DNA of 33,579 nt from Alteromonadaceae bacterium. Lineage in GTDB: Bacteria; Pseudomonadota; Gammaproteobacteria; Enterobacterales; Alteromonadaceae. Under the pieces are notes generated by a model. It was not told the origin of the DNA and searched no databases. It saw only the letters and a list, made by a program, of their open reading frames with translations. The translations under genes were made by a program, and so were the position numbers. The first letter of the stretch is position 1. Every line of letters starts with the position of its first letter. Below are positions 13,777 through 22,126 of the stretch, in pieces. The stretch spans positions 1-33,579 of the forward strand of contig JABSOI010000067.1 in assembly GCA_013216015.1 (NCBI GenBank), read 5' to 3'.

Positions 13777-14195
13777 ACCTATATTACAATATGCTGAATG
13801 CTTTCTGAACGGGCCTAGCCTATATAACAGGCTGATTAGTCTGGACTTAATGTGATTAACCTACCGTATTTATTGCTTAAACGTATGTTTTCAGCCTATA
13901 AATGGCTACTTTAAGCCTGACTCCAAAATTTTGATAGTACATATTTCTTCTTAAAGGTAGTATTTAGTACTAAAAAAGGTACTTGTAAGCTGATTTAATA
14001 CTTTGAAATGTAGCGAATATTTCAATTATTGAAAAAGTTAGGTCGGTCGGTCAGGACAAGAGGGCTTTGTTATGGTTATATTTCCAGTAGCTTGATTTAT
14101 ATTTATTCGTAATACGTCCGAAATTGGTGCTCGAATATCTAGTATGAATGAAGGTAAATAACGCTATTAGTATGGTGAATTAATAGAAAATAATG

Positions 14196-14232
14196 TCCAA
14201 TATTGACAATATTGGATAATAAAGTCTATTAA
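14196..14232 (+). promoter_or_regulatory. parD promoter and palindromic operator
   Basis: TCCAATATTG-a-CAATATTGGA (14196-14216) is a perfect 10-bp-arm palindrome. It overlaps a -35 box TTGACA (14203-14208), and an 18-bp spacer leads to TATTAA (14227-14232). This layout fits the autorepression known for ParD-ParE type modules. Confidence 0.65.
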
Positions 14233-14250
14233 TTATGAAGGTAAGACACT

Positions 14251-14502
14251 GTTAACGTTAATTTAAGCACAACATTTGAAAATTACATCAACCAGCAATT
14301 GTCCAGTGGCACCTACAATAATGCCAGTGAAGTTATTCGTGAAGCATTACATTTGAAGATGCAACAAGATGAAATTTACCAATCAAAAAAATCAGCATTA
14401 TGCTCAGTGTTGATTGAAGGTGAAGAAAGCGGCGAAGTAACCCCATTAGACATGGATGCTATTATATTGGAAGCCAAGATAGAAATGGGGAACAATGCTT
14501 AA
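14251..14502 (+). CDS. parD: ParD-family antitoxin with GTT at the start position
   Basis: The frame encodes an antitoxin of about 83 residues. NVNLSTTFENYINQQLSSG is the ribbon-helix-helix DNA-binding N-terminus, and the rest (NNASEVIREALHLKMQQDE) is typical of ParD. Family members begin M-N-V-N-L; here the codon at the M position is GTT (14251-14253), with an in-frame TAA 9 bp upstream (14242-14244). AAGG at 14238-14241 is correctly placed for that codon. Either GTT is a mutated, poorly used start, or translation begins at TTG 14299, which would lack the DNA-binding strand. The operator is intact and the partner toxin is truncated, so the module is probably decaying. Confidence 0.75.
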   Translation, partial: VNVNLSTTFENYINQQLSSGTYNNASEVIREALHLKMQQDEIYQSKKSALCSVLIEGEESGEVTPLDMDAIILEAKIEMGNNA

Positions 14503-14641
14503 CATTGTAAAACGCCCACGGGCGAAGCAAGATATCAAAAACATATGGTTCTACACCTATAAAATTTGGAGTGAGAATCACGCAGATTCCTACCTTCGTA
14601 GTTACCAGAACATTCACCTTAAAAAATTAAGTGCCCACTAA
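14495..14641 (+). pseudogene. parE: Truncated ParE-family toxin
   Basis: The gene overlaps parD by 8 nt (ATG at 14495). It encodes 48 residues beginning MLNIVKRPRAKQDIKNIWFY, the normal ParE/RelE-superfamily N-terminus (a toxin that poisons gyrase in studied ParE proteins). Full-length ParE is about 95-100 residues. After YTYKIWSENHADSYL the sequence jumps to RSYQ, which resembles the later family motif YRSYQ, and soon ends. An internal deletion followed by a shifted frame explains this. The product lacks the C-terminal half and should be inactive. Confidence 0.72.
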
Positions 14642-14700
14642 AATAAAAACAACTAACCGATGCAGTGGTTTTTAAAGTGAGAGTCCTGATAAGTTAAAGA

Positions 14701-14715
14701 CAAGTTCCCAACTTG
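14701..14715 (-). terminator. Small hairpin after the sulfatase D gene
   Basis: CAAGTT-ccc-AACTTG is a perfect 6-bp stem 51 nt beyond the sulfatase stop on the minus strand, followed there by tcttt. It is a weak terminator candidate or simply a palindrome. Confidence 0.3.
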
Positions 14716-14765
14716 CCGGATCCTACATTTCCAAATGCTCTGGTGAAGTGGTCAAGTAATATTCG

Positions 14766-16250
14766 TCACTTATTTTTATTTTTCTTTTTTTGTTTTTTCT
14801 TTCCCTGCTTCTTAGACTCAACTTTTAAACGTTGTTTATCAGCACCATATATACTCCAGTTTGAAATATACTCCTCTACCGTTGGCGCTTCTGTTTCAGG
14901 TAACAGATTTACAAGTTCTGTAAGTTTTTCTTTATATTCTGGTTTACCAGCTAAATTATGCCACTCATTAGGATCTTTCTGATTGTTATACAGTTCTTGA
15001 GTTTTGTCAAAATACTGGATCAAACGCCAATTTTCCGTGCGCACTGAGTAATTGCCTCGTCCCCAACTAGCGATAGCCGGCGCTTTTACCGGTGAATTTT
15101 GATCATTGAGTTGCGGTACTAAACTAAAGCCATCGACATATTTAGGCGCTTGTAAACTGGCCAATTCGGCTATAGTGCGGTAAACATTGATCAGGCTAAC
15201 GGCTTGTTCAACTTTGCGTTGTTTTTTTGTTTCTGTTTGTCTTCTGTCATGAATGATAAAAGGCACACGTGAAGATTCTTCCCACAAGGTAAATTTTCTG
15301 AAAGATTTTTTTTCACCTAAGTGAAAACCATGATCTGACCATAAAATAACAATGGTATTGTCTGCTTGGGGACTGTTTTCAACCGCTTCAAGCACTCGTC
15401 CAACATTGTAATCTGCCCATGATATACAAGACAAATAAGCGCGTCTTACTTTTCCCCATACTTTCTGGGCTTTAAATTTTTTATCATCGCCTGCACGTCG
15501 CATGCTATTGCCTTCAACACCAATATCATCCAAATCATTTTCTAAGAGTTCTGGCGGTGTAATTTTCTCAGGTAAGGCATCATAGAACTCCACCGGACAA
15601 TCAAATGGCAAGTGCGGTTTAACTAAGCCGATTGCTGCAAAATACGGTTTATCATGTTTTTTACCAATCACGTCAATTCCGTAGGAAGCCACTTGATGAT
15701 CATATAACTCCCCGTAAGGATTTGTTGTTGGTCTATATGAAGCCTTACTACCTTTCCCAAAACCTTTCCCTCTGGCAAACTGCTTTTTATGGTTGTCAGT
15801 CTCCAAATATCCGGTCCATTCCAATTCACTTTTTTCAGGGCCATGATGAATTTTACCGGCGCCATAAGTGGCGTAGCCATTCTCTTTTAAAAATTGTGGC
15901 AAACTGGTGTATTTTTGATGAAGTTGCTTATGTATGCTGTGATCATAAAAGGCATACAAACCCGATTTATAAGGCTCTACCCCATACAATAAAGCATTAC
16001 GGCTTGGTGAACAGCCAGGGGCCACACTATGGGCATTCATAAAGGCGACACCTTCATTGGCTAATTTATCCATATTTGGGGTTATCGCCTGAGGATGGCC
16101 GTCCATATAGCCTACCCAATCGTTCATATCATCAATCGCGATAAAAACAATATTCGGTTTGTTAGCCTGATTGCCATCATTAGACATGGCAAACAAATTT
16201 AACGATGTAACTAAGGTAATGAATACCGCTATTAGTTTGGTTTTAATCAC
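14766..16250 (-). CDS. Secreted sulfatase D (iduronate-2-sulfatase-like)
   Basis: A 494-residue sulfatase with a signal peptide (residues 1-21). NIVFIAIDDMNDWVGYM (33-49) and C80-S-P-S-R84 with LLYGVEPYKSG resemble iduronate-2-sulfatase-type S1 enzymes, here probably acting on a uronic acid- or galactose-containing algal glycan. The C-terminus is a lysine tail (KKQGKKKQKKKNKNK), which could bind anionic polysaccharide. The start is GTG at 16250 with a weak GAGAG upstream. It is the last gene of a minus-strand run: split sulfatase, small lipoprotein, then this gene, 118 nt after the lipoprotein stop. Substrate class is inference from motif resemblance. Confidence 0.92.
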   Translation of the reverse strand: MIKTKLIAVFITLVTSLNLFAMSNDGNQANKPNIVFIAIDDMNDWVGYMDGHPQAITPNMDKLANEGVAFMNAHSVAPGCSPSRNALLYGVEPYKSGLYAFYDHSIHKQLHQKYTSLPQFLKENGYATYGAGKIHHGPEKSELEWTGYLETDNHKKQFARGKGFGKGSKASYRPTTNPYGELYDHQVASYGIDVIGKKHDKPYFAAIGLVKPHLPFDCPVEFYDALPEKITPPELLENDLDDIGVEGNSMRRAGDDKKFKAQKVWGKVRRAYLSCISWADYNVGRVLEAVENSPQADNTIVILWSDHGFHLGEKKSFRKFTLWEESSRVPFIIHDRRQTETKKQRKVEQAVSLINVYRTIAELASLQAPKYVDGFSLVPQLNDQNSPVKAPAIASWGRGNYSVRTENWRLIQYFDKTQELYNNQKDPNEWHNLAGKPEYKEKLTELVNLLPETEAPTVEEYISNWSIYGADKQRLKVESKKQGKKKQKKKNKNK

Positions 16251-16368
16251 TTTTTACTCTCATTTATACCCAAACCAGTTAGAAATGCATGGTTCAGTTC
16301 TAATACTACAAATAACTCAATTTTGTTTGTCACTACTAAACAATCCGTATCTGCACGGGTTTTTAATT

Positions 16369-16606
16369 TTACAATGCCAAATTCATTTCGCTTTTAATAC
16401 CAAGCTGTTTTGTCACCAAATACCATGGCGCCCAAACGGCCGTTTCTGATGGGAAAGCTTCATTCCAAATATCTACCGCTTGCTCAAACCAGATGTCGGT
16501 TTGAGCATTGTGTTTTACAGGCTCTTTGCTTGAACACCCACAAGTCCAGAAGCCCAGCTGATAACAATATTAAAAATAACTTTATTCTTAATATTGAACT
16601 CATCAT
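16369..16606 (-). pseudogene. Frameshifted small lipoprotein
   Basis: ATG at 16606 is 7 nt after the stop of the split sulfatase. The first frame gives MMSSILRIKLFLILLSAGLL, a lipoprotein signal. One extra base around 16541-16544 shifts it. Removing one G gives LLTCGCSSKEPVKHNAQTD followed by a tail rich in Trp (IWFEQAVDIWNEAFPSE), for about 78 residues ending at 16369. I do not recognise the family. Its position between two sulfatases suggests an accessory to the degradation system. A sequencing error in the CTGGAC stretch is possible. Confidence 0.6.
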
Positions 16607-16613
16607 TGTTATT

Positions 16614-18308
16614 TTACTCTGGCTGAGTAAGCTGGTATTCAACATCGTAACTGTTAACCTGTTCTCTACGCCAACGATCACCTTCAAGATAAAGTACTTG
16701 CGGGGCTGAAATATCCCAATCGCCTAGCGCTTTTAACATGCGTACCACTCTATCTCTGTGCTGGTCGGCAACATCGTTTTGTTCCGTAATATCATTTTTA
16801 AGGTTATAAAGCATAGGCAAACGTTCAGGTAAACGCACCAGTTTCCAGTCACCTTCGCGGATACTGGCACTTATGGTGAAGCGCCACTTCATGTCTGCAT
16901 GAGGAGCGCCTGTTTTATCTCCTGTCAGATATGGGAAAACATTAACCCCATCCATTTTATCTTTAGCGTTAAATTTTCCGCCGGCTAACTCCACAAAAGT
17001 GGGCGTTAAATCAAGCGCCGAAACAGGATATTCAAAGGTCGAGCCGGCTTTTATTTTTTTCGGCCACGACATGATAAAAAGTACTCTTATTCCGCCTTCA
17101 AGAAGAATGCCTTTGCCGCCACGATACGGTGCATTAATAGTCCAGGGATTTTTACGTGCTACAGGGCCGCCATTGTCACTTAAAAATACAATAACCGTAT
17201 TATCAAACAGCTTTTGTTTTTTAAGTTCTTTAACAATATTACCAACATTAACATCTAGTCGATGCACCATGGCACTGTAGGTACGACGTTTAATATCTTT
17301 AATATGCGCATACAAACTCAAGTCTGCTTCGGTTGCCTGTAATGGGGTATGAGGCGCATTAAATGACGCATACAAAAAGAAAGGTTCATTTTTGTGACGA
17401 CGGATAAAGTCGACACTTTCATTTCCTGTGTCATCGGTGATATATACCCGTAATCATTCAAAATGCAGGTTTTGAAGCGTTTTAAAAGATTATCTACTAC
17501 GTTGCTTTCAATCCCAATAGCCCGCTATTGCTCAATCAAGCGCCTTTTAGATAAACTTTCAAATTCACCTCAAATTCCCGCATCTTGAATGACCACGGGT
17601 ATAGGTAATGGGATCCGGCGTTTTGTAGTTACTTTCTAACGGTGAAAAATAACCTTTGCCATCAGGCTCAGATCTAAAATAATCATGTCCGCCAACCGGA
17701 TAGGTCCAAACTTCTTGAAAACCTCTTTTTAACGGATGAAAATGCTCTTCATCACCCAAATGCCATTTTCCTATCAGGCCATTCACGTAACCCAATTCAG
17801 TAAGGCGGTCGGCAATGGTTTTTTCATTCACCGGAAGACCAAAATATTCCTTATTAAATTGTGGCAATCTTTTCACGGGGTTATTGTCGAAACCAAAATC
17901 AACTTGATTTCGACCGGTCATTAATCCAGCACGGGAAGGCCCACAAACAGGTGCAGAAACATAACCTTGCTCAAAGATAACACCGTTCTTTGCCAGGGCA
18001 TCAATATGAGGCGTTTTGATCTGGCTACTGCCGGTAAAACCTACATCTCCGTAGCCTAAATCGTCGGCTAGGATTATAACAAAATTAGGTTTTTCTGATT
18101 GCTGTATAGGTGTAGCACTTAGCTCTGCAGCACTTACCTCTACAGCACTTAACTCTACAACAAAAGCAGCAGCAAACAAACACAATGTGGAGACACACTT
18201 TAATAATGGGTTTCTGTTAGTTCGCTCTTTTCTGTTAGTTCGTACTAATGATGGTGTCTTGGGTGATTTATTGGCTGATGTATTAATTAATGTCATTTTA
18301 CATTTCAT
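16614..18308 (-). pseudogene. Secreted sulfatase C, split by a 157-bp MITE
   Basis: The 5' part (18308 to about 17602) carries a long N-terminus with a hydrophobic segment and the repeat VELSAVEVSAAELSA, then NFVIILADDLGYGDVGF, C122-G-P-S-R126 and GKWHLGDEEHFHP. The 3' part (17444 to 16614) resumes with ITDDTGNESVDFIRRH, then NAPHTPLQATEAD, FLSDNGGP and GKGILLEGGIRV. Removing the MITE and one TA copy joins PDPITY to ITDDTGN in frame and gives 511 residues. Stop codons in the element end the product after residue 247, before half of the active site. Closely similar to sulfatase A (20250-21737). The first ATG has a weak ribosome-binding site, so translation may begin at Met5. Confidence 0.88.
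17445..17601. mobile_element. IS630-type MITE, copy 1, in sulfatase C
   Basis: A 157-bp element without a gene. Its ends are TACCCGTAATCATTCAAAAT (plus strand, left) and TACCCGTGGTCATTCAAGAT (complement, right), an imperfect terminal inverted repeat. It is flanked by TA at 17443-17444 and 17602-17603, the target duplication of IS630/Tc1-mariner elements. Internally there is a hairpin CAATAG-cccg-CTATTG (17515-17530). Its ends match the IS630 fragment starting at 32160. Confidence 0.85.
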
Positions 18309-18335
18309 CCAGGTATATAGTTTGTATTATTTTGT

Positions 18336-18555
18336 ATTAACTATGTCGCAGTTAACTGTGGCTGAGACTATAACAAACTGTTTTATAATGCTTCTTAGCT
18401 AAAACCAACTTAACTTTTAAAGTGAAATTTTACTGACAGGATGGGTTACGCCTTCGGCTAACCCATCCTACCCGTTTAAACCTTGATCTAGTGTATAAAT
18501 ACAGATAACACAACCAATTACAGTCTCAACCACAGCTTACTGATACATAGCCAAT
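18336..18555. mobile_element. MITE family B, copy 2 (diverged)
   Basis: The left end ATTAACTATGTCGCAGTTAA and the complement of the right end, ATTGGCTATGTATCAGTAAG, both resemble the perfect 20-bp ends of copy 1. The similarity continues inward (ctgtggctgagact against ctgtggttgagact). It is 220 bp long with a REP-like palindrome at its centre, and lies just upstream of sulfatase C. Confidence 0.65.
18438..18469. repeat. REP-like palindrome
   Basis: AGGATGGGTTA and TAACCCATCCT form an 11-bp stem; inside it GCC-ttc-GGC pairs, leaving one bulged C. This GGATGGGTTACGCC / GGCTAACCCATCC pattern is a widespread REP-type sequence in Proteobacteria. No REP-associated transposase is present here. Confidence 0.75.
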
Positions 18556-18617
18556 AACAATGGCTTTACTGCAGCAAATATTCTTCATTGGCAATATTTA
18601 TTTGCAGTGGGACAGTA

Positions 18618-18669
18618 ATATTAGTCCTTAACATTGGTCTTTAATATTCTTCCTTAATACTAATCCTTA
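18618..18669. repeat. 13-bp x 4 degenerate tandem repeat
   Basis: Units atattagtcctta, acattggtcttta, atattcttcctta and atactaatcctta are directly joined. The last unit contains the TAA stop (complement) of sulfatase B, so the array forms its immediate 3' untranslated region. Confidence 0.8.
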
Positions 18670-20250
18670 ATAACCATTATTAATGATTGCTTTTAATCGT
18701 TTATTTAGCTTTTTAACCAATTCTGGTTGCTCAGCAGCGATATTATGGTTTTCACCCGGATCTTTTGATAAATCGAACAATTGATCAAATTTTTCGTAAC
18801 CTCCGGAAATTTTCTTAGCTTTTATAAAACGAGGTTTTAGTTTGCTTCCGGGTATGAATTTATAGTTACCGTGACGCAGAGCACTATTACCTAAAGACTC
18901 TTCAATTAAATCGATACGCCCTTCATCGGAATTACCCAACCAGACAGACAATTGTTCCTGGCTATCAATTGCTTCATTTTCAACCAAATCAACATTAACT
19001 AATTTGGCTAATGAGGCGTAAATATCAATTTGAGACACTAATGCGTCACTGACTTTTGGTTCAATGGTGCCTGGCCAGTAAGCGATAGTCGGTACGCGGG
19101 TTCCTGCTTCAAAGCGACTGTATTTACCACCGCTATAGGGTCCGCCCGGTTTGTGATCACCAATTAACTCAATCGCTTGATCCATATAACCATCAAAGAG
19201 TACCGGGCCATTATCGCTGGTGAAAATAATCAAAGTATTTTCTGCAAGTCCCAGGTTTTCAATCTCTTTAATAATGCGTCCGGTCATCCAGTCCATTTGG
19301 GCAATGGCATCGCCGCGAACGCCCATGGTACTTTTTCCTTTGAATTTGTCATTCGGCAGTCTTGGCACGTGAATATCGTGGTAAGACTTAAATAAGAAGA
19401 AAGGCTTGTCTTTGCTGGCACGGATAAATTCGATGGCTTTATCGGTAAATATCTGAGCAAAATCTTCATCTGTCCATAGTGCTGATTCGCCACCGGCCAT
19501 ATGTCCGATCCGGCTGACACCATTAATTATGGTCTCTGCGTGCTGACGGTCGGCCTGATAACGTAATAGTTCAGGGTTTTCATAACCTGTCGGCCTGTTC
19601 CCCACTTTTTTCTTATAACTTACGGTAATTGGATCATTAGCATCTAGGTTAACCACTTTATGATTTTCTACATACACAGTGGGTACGCGATCGCCTGTCG
19701 CTGGTAATAAAAAGCTGTAATCAAAGCCAATTTCCAGCGGGCCGGGTTTAATCTCGGCATTCCAGTCTAAATTGCCATCCCCTAATCCAAGGTGCCATTT
19801 ACCGACAACGCCTGTGGTGTAACCCGCTTTTTTCAACATGGCGGGCAAAGTAGGTTTACCCGGACGAATTAACGCAGGTGCATCCCCTTTAAGAATTTTG
19901 GCCTTGTTTCTAAAACCATGCTCACCAGTTAACAAAGAATAACGGGAAGGCGTACAAGTGGCTGCTGATGAATGTCCGTCGGTAAAACGAATGCCGTTGG
20001 CGGCGATACGATCAATTTCAGGGGTTTGAACTCCGATTGCGCCGTAACTGCTTAAATCACCATAGCCTAAATCGTCAATATAAAAAATCACCACGTTGGG
20101 TTTGGAACTTTTTTTAGCAATGTTAGGCTTAGCAACATTTGATTTAGGAACAGTGATTTCACTGACACTTGTTACTTGGGACGACTGCCCACAGCCCACT
20201 AATAATGTTGTGAGTGCTAAAGAGGTTATTAATTGATTCTTAATCTTCAT
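18667..20250 (-). CDS. Sulfatase B lipoprotein
   Basis: A 527-residue arylsulfatase-type enzyme. The lipobox LLVGC gives an acylated Cys20, so it is membrane-tethered, unlike its soluble neighbours. A short low-complexity linker (SNVAKPNIAKKSSKPN, about 37-52) precedes NVVIFYIDDLGYGDLSSYG. The maturation motif is C99-T-P-S-R103, followed by GKWHLGLGDGNLDWN and FTSDNGPVLFDGY. Its ATG at 20250 overlaps the stop of sulfatase A (TAATG), indicating translational coupling, so the two are made together. Substrate unknown; the motif resembles sulfatases of marine polysaccharide loci in general. Confidence 0.92.
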   Translation of the reverse strand: MKIKNQLITSLALTTLLVGCGQSSQVTSVSEITVPKSNVAKPNIAKKSSKPNVVIFYIDDLGYGDLSSYGAIGVQTPEIDRIAANGIRFTDGHSSAATCTPSRYSLLTGEHGFRNKAKILKGDAPALIRPGKPTLPAMLKKAGYTTGVVGKWHLGLGDGNLDWNAEIKPGPLEIGFDYSFLLPATGDRVPTVYVENHKVVNLDANDPITVSYKKKVGNRPTGYENPELLRYQADRQHAETIINGVSRIGHMAGGESALWTDEDFAQIFTDKAIEFIRASKDKPFFLFKSYHDIHVPRLPNDKFKGKSTMGVRGDAIAQMDWMTGRIIKEIENLGLAENTLIIFTSDNGPVLFDGYMDQAIELIGDHKPGGPYSGGKYSRFEAGTRVPTIAYWPGTIEPKVSDALVSQIDIYASLAKLVNVDLVENEAIDSQEQLSVWLGNSDEGRIDLIEESLGNSALRHGNYKFIPGSKLKPRFIKAKKISGGYEKFDQLFDLSKDPGENHNIAAEQPELVKKLNKRLKAIINNGY

Positions 20251-21737
20251 TATTTATTTGCCTTATTTTTCGACTTGTTTTTGCCTTTACCTTTACTTTT
20301 ACCCTGCCCCTGACCTTTACCCTTTGGCCTTTTCTTTTTCCATTGATTTGCATCTGGAAAAGCCGGTTCTGATAATTGTTCTTCCCACTGTTGATAGGAT
20401 TTTTGCAATGCTTGATGAGTTTTGTTTTGTGCTTGTTCTTGTAGCAGGTTATTTTGTTCGCCAATATCATCAGATAAATCGAATAACATTGACTGACCCT
20501 TTTTTTGTACCATCTTGTCATTGCCACTACGCATTGCGTACGAGTTAGCTTTTACATGACGCCAAAATAATACATCGTGCGGAGCAGAGTTATTTTCATT
20601 GGTTAAATAGGGCAGTAAATCAACCCCGTCCAATGGTTTGTTATTACTGACATCAATGCCCGCCTGGGCAACAATAGTCGCCATAATATCCAACGAACTT
20701 ACTGCCTTGTTATAGTCTACACCTGCGGGAATTCTGTTTGGCCAACGCACGGCAAAAGGAACTCGCACGCCACCTTCAAACAACGAGTTTTTACCATCTC
20801 TCAACTCACCGTTATCTGAGGCATTGACATGCTCCGGTCCGCCATTATCTGATAAGAAAAATACGATGGTATTATCATCAATTCCCTGCTCTTTTAATGT
20901 TTGCATAATACGGCCAACACCATCGTCAACAGCTGAAACCATAGCGGCATAAGTACGGCGTTTCTTGTCTTTAATATGTTGATAACGATCTAAATATTTT
21001 TGACTGGCTTGTAATGGTGAATGAGGGGCGTTGTAGGAAACATATAAGAAAAATGGATTATCTTTTTCCCGTTTAATAAAATCGACAGCTTCATGTGACA
21101 ATTCGTCAGTAAGATATTCATCAATATCAATTCTTTTATCATTACGCAGCAAGCGGGTACGGTACCAATCATATCTGTACTTTACTTCGCTTAAGTCGTT
21201 AATGGTTAAATCTTCAGGGAAGTACTGATGACCGCCTGATAAGAAGCCATAAAAATAGTCAAAACCACGCTTGTTTGGGTGTAAGTCAGGGTGTGTCCCC
21301 ATATGCCATTTACCCAAAACGCCACTGGTATAGCCCGCAGGCTGCAACACTTCTGCAATATTCTTTTCTGTGGTCGGAAGACCATTTTGCGGGACACTTG
21401 GATTTAATGTGGGATTAAAAGAAAAACCAAAACGCTCCTGATGACGACCAGTTAACAGCCCTGCCCGGCTTGGACCACAAACTGAAAACGTTACATAGCC
21501 ATTAGTAAAGCGCGTGCCTTGTTTGGCTATTTGATCAATATGCGGGGTTTTAATATCTGTACTACCATTAAAACCAACATCTTTATAACCTTGATCGTCG
21601 GTTAAAATGATGATCAAATTTGGCTTTTGCTCAGAACTTTTACTTTTCTTTGTGTTAAGTATTTCATCTGCACTGGCATTTGCTATAAGAAAGCTTGCTA
21701 CCAACACGCTAATAACTTTTATTCTGGAGAGGATCAT
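20250..21737 (-). CDS. Secreted sulfatase A with Lys/Gly-rich tail
   Basis: A 495-residue sulfatase with a signal peptide (residues 1-23). NLIIILTDDQGYKDVGF (40-56), C87-G-P-S-R91, GKWHMGTHPDLHP and FLSDNGGPEH are the family landmarks. It is the intact relative of split sulfatase C (shared patterns CGPSRAGL, NAPHSPLQA, KKRRTYAAMV). The C-terminus is a basic low-complexity tail (KGKGQGQGKSKGKGKNKSKN), probably a polyanion-binding or surface-retention segment. It is the first gene of the pair with sulfatase B, and is divergent from the esterase at 22127 across a 389-bp promoter region. Confidence 0.93.
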   Translation of the reverse strand: MILSRIKVISVLVASFLIANASADEILNTKKSKSSEQKPNLIIILTDDQGYKDVGFNGSTDIKTPHIDQIAKQGTRFTNGYVTFSVCGPSRAGLLTGRHQERFGFSFNPTLNPSVPQNGLPTTEKNIAEVLQPAGYTSGVLGKWHMGTHPDLHPNKRGFDYFYGFLSGGHQYFPEDLTINDLSEVKYRYDWYRTRLLRNDKRIDIDEYLTDELSHEAVDFIKREKDNPFFLYVSYNAPHSPLQASQKYLDRYQHIKDKKRRTYAAMVSAVDDGVGRIMQTLKEQGIDDNTIVFFLSDNGGPEHVNASDNGELRDGKNSLFEGGVRVPFAVRWPNRIPAGVDYNKAVSSLDIMATIVAQAGIDVSNNKPLDGVDLLPYLTNENNSAPHDVLFWRHVKANSYAMRSGNDKMVQKKGQSMLFDLSDDIGEQNNLLQEQAQNKTHQALQKSYQQWEEQLSEPAFPDANQWKKKRPKGKGQGQGKSKGKGKNKSKNKANK

Positions 21738-22126
21738 GATTTAAATATTTGGGCCACTAGTTCATAATATAAATGTCACATTAACATTTACCAGCAGCCA
21801 GCACAATATACAAAAAGGAAAACGATAACCTGACATTTTTAGATTGAATTATTAGAATGGACACCAATAAGAACGTATATAAAAAACCTACGAACGCTAA
21901 TTAACAAGCATATAACCTAATAAATCCTAATAATTAGCATTAGTGCAAAACAAATACAAACACGTTAAACCTAAACAAACAGCAAGAACAAAGGAAAACG
22001 ATACCATGTCAAAACAACCTACTCTATCAAGAATATGATATTATCAAACAATGTACCCTTTCCTGAAATATCCAACGACTACCCGAATGGTTTCATCAGG
22101 GGATTTAAGTAAGGTAAAAGAAATTC
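21738..22126. promoter_or_regulatory. Divergent promoter region with duplicated motif
   Basis: This 389-bp gene-free region lies between sulfatase A (minus) and the esterase (plus). The motif AAAGGAAAACGATA occurs twice, at 21814-21827 and 21990-22003, in the same orientation 176 bp apart. Such a spaced pair could be binding sites for a regulator controlling both directions. No regulator gene for the sulfatases is adjacent, so this is a suggestion only. Confidence 0.4.

Larger units (their letters stand above)
13662..14250. other. 589-bp gene-free region with repeats and TA operator
   Basis: No supported gene. It contains a degenerate ~21-bp tandem array (13694-13776), small palindromes such as AGCCT-atataac-AGGCT near 13813-13829, and the promoter/operator of parD at its right end. 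Confidence 0.6.
18309..18666. other. Intergenic region filled by a MITE and 13-bp repeats
   Basis: No gene. It holds a second family B element (18336-18555) with a REP-like hairpin and a 13-bp tandem array that runs into the stop codon of sulfatase B. The promoter of sulfatase C should lie near 18309-18335 or within the element. Confidence 0.65.

Noticed and set aside
16614-18308. Two separate sulfatase genes (253 and 247 residues)
   Set aside because: Each half lacks what the other has, and removing the TA-flanked MITE joins them in frame.
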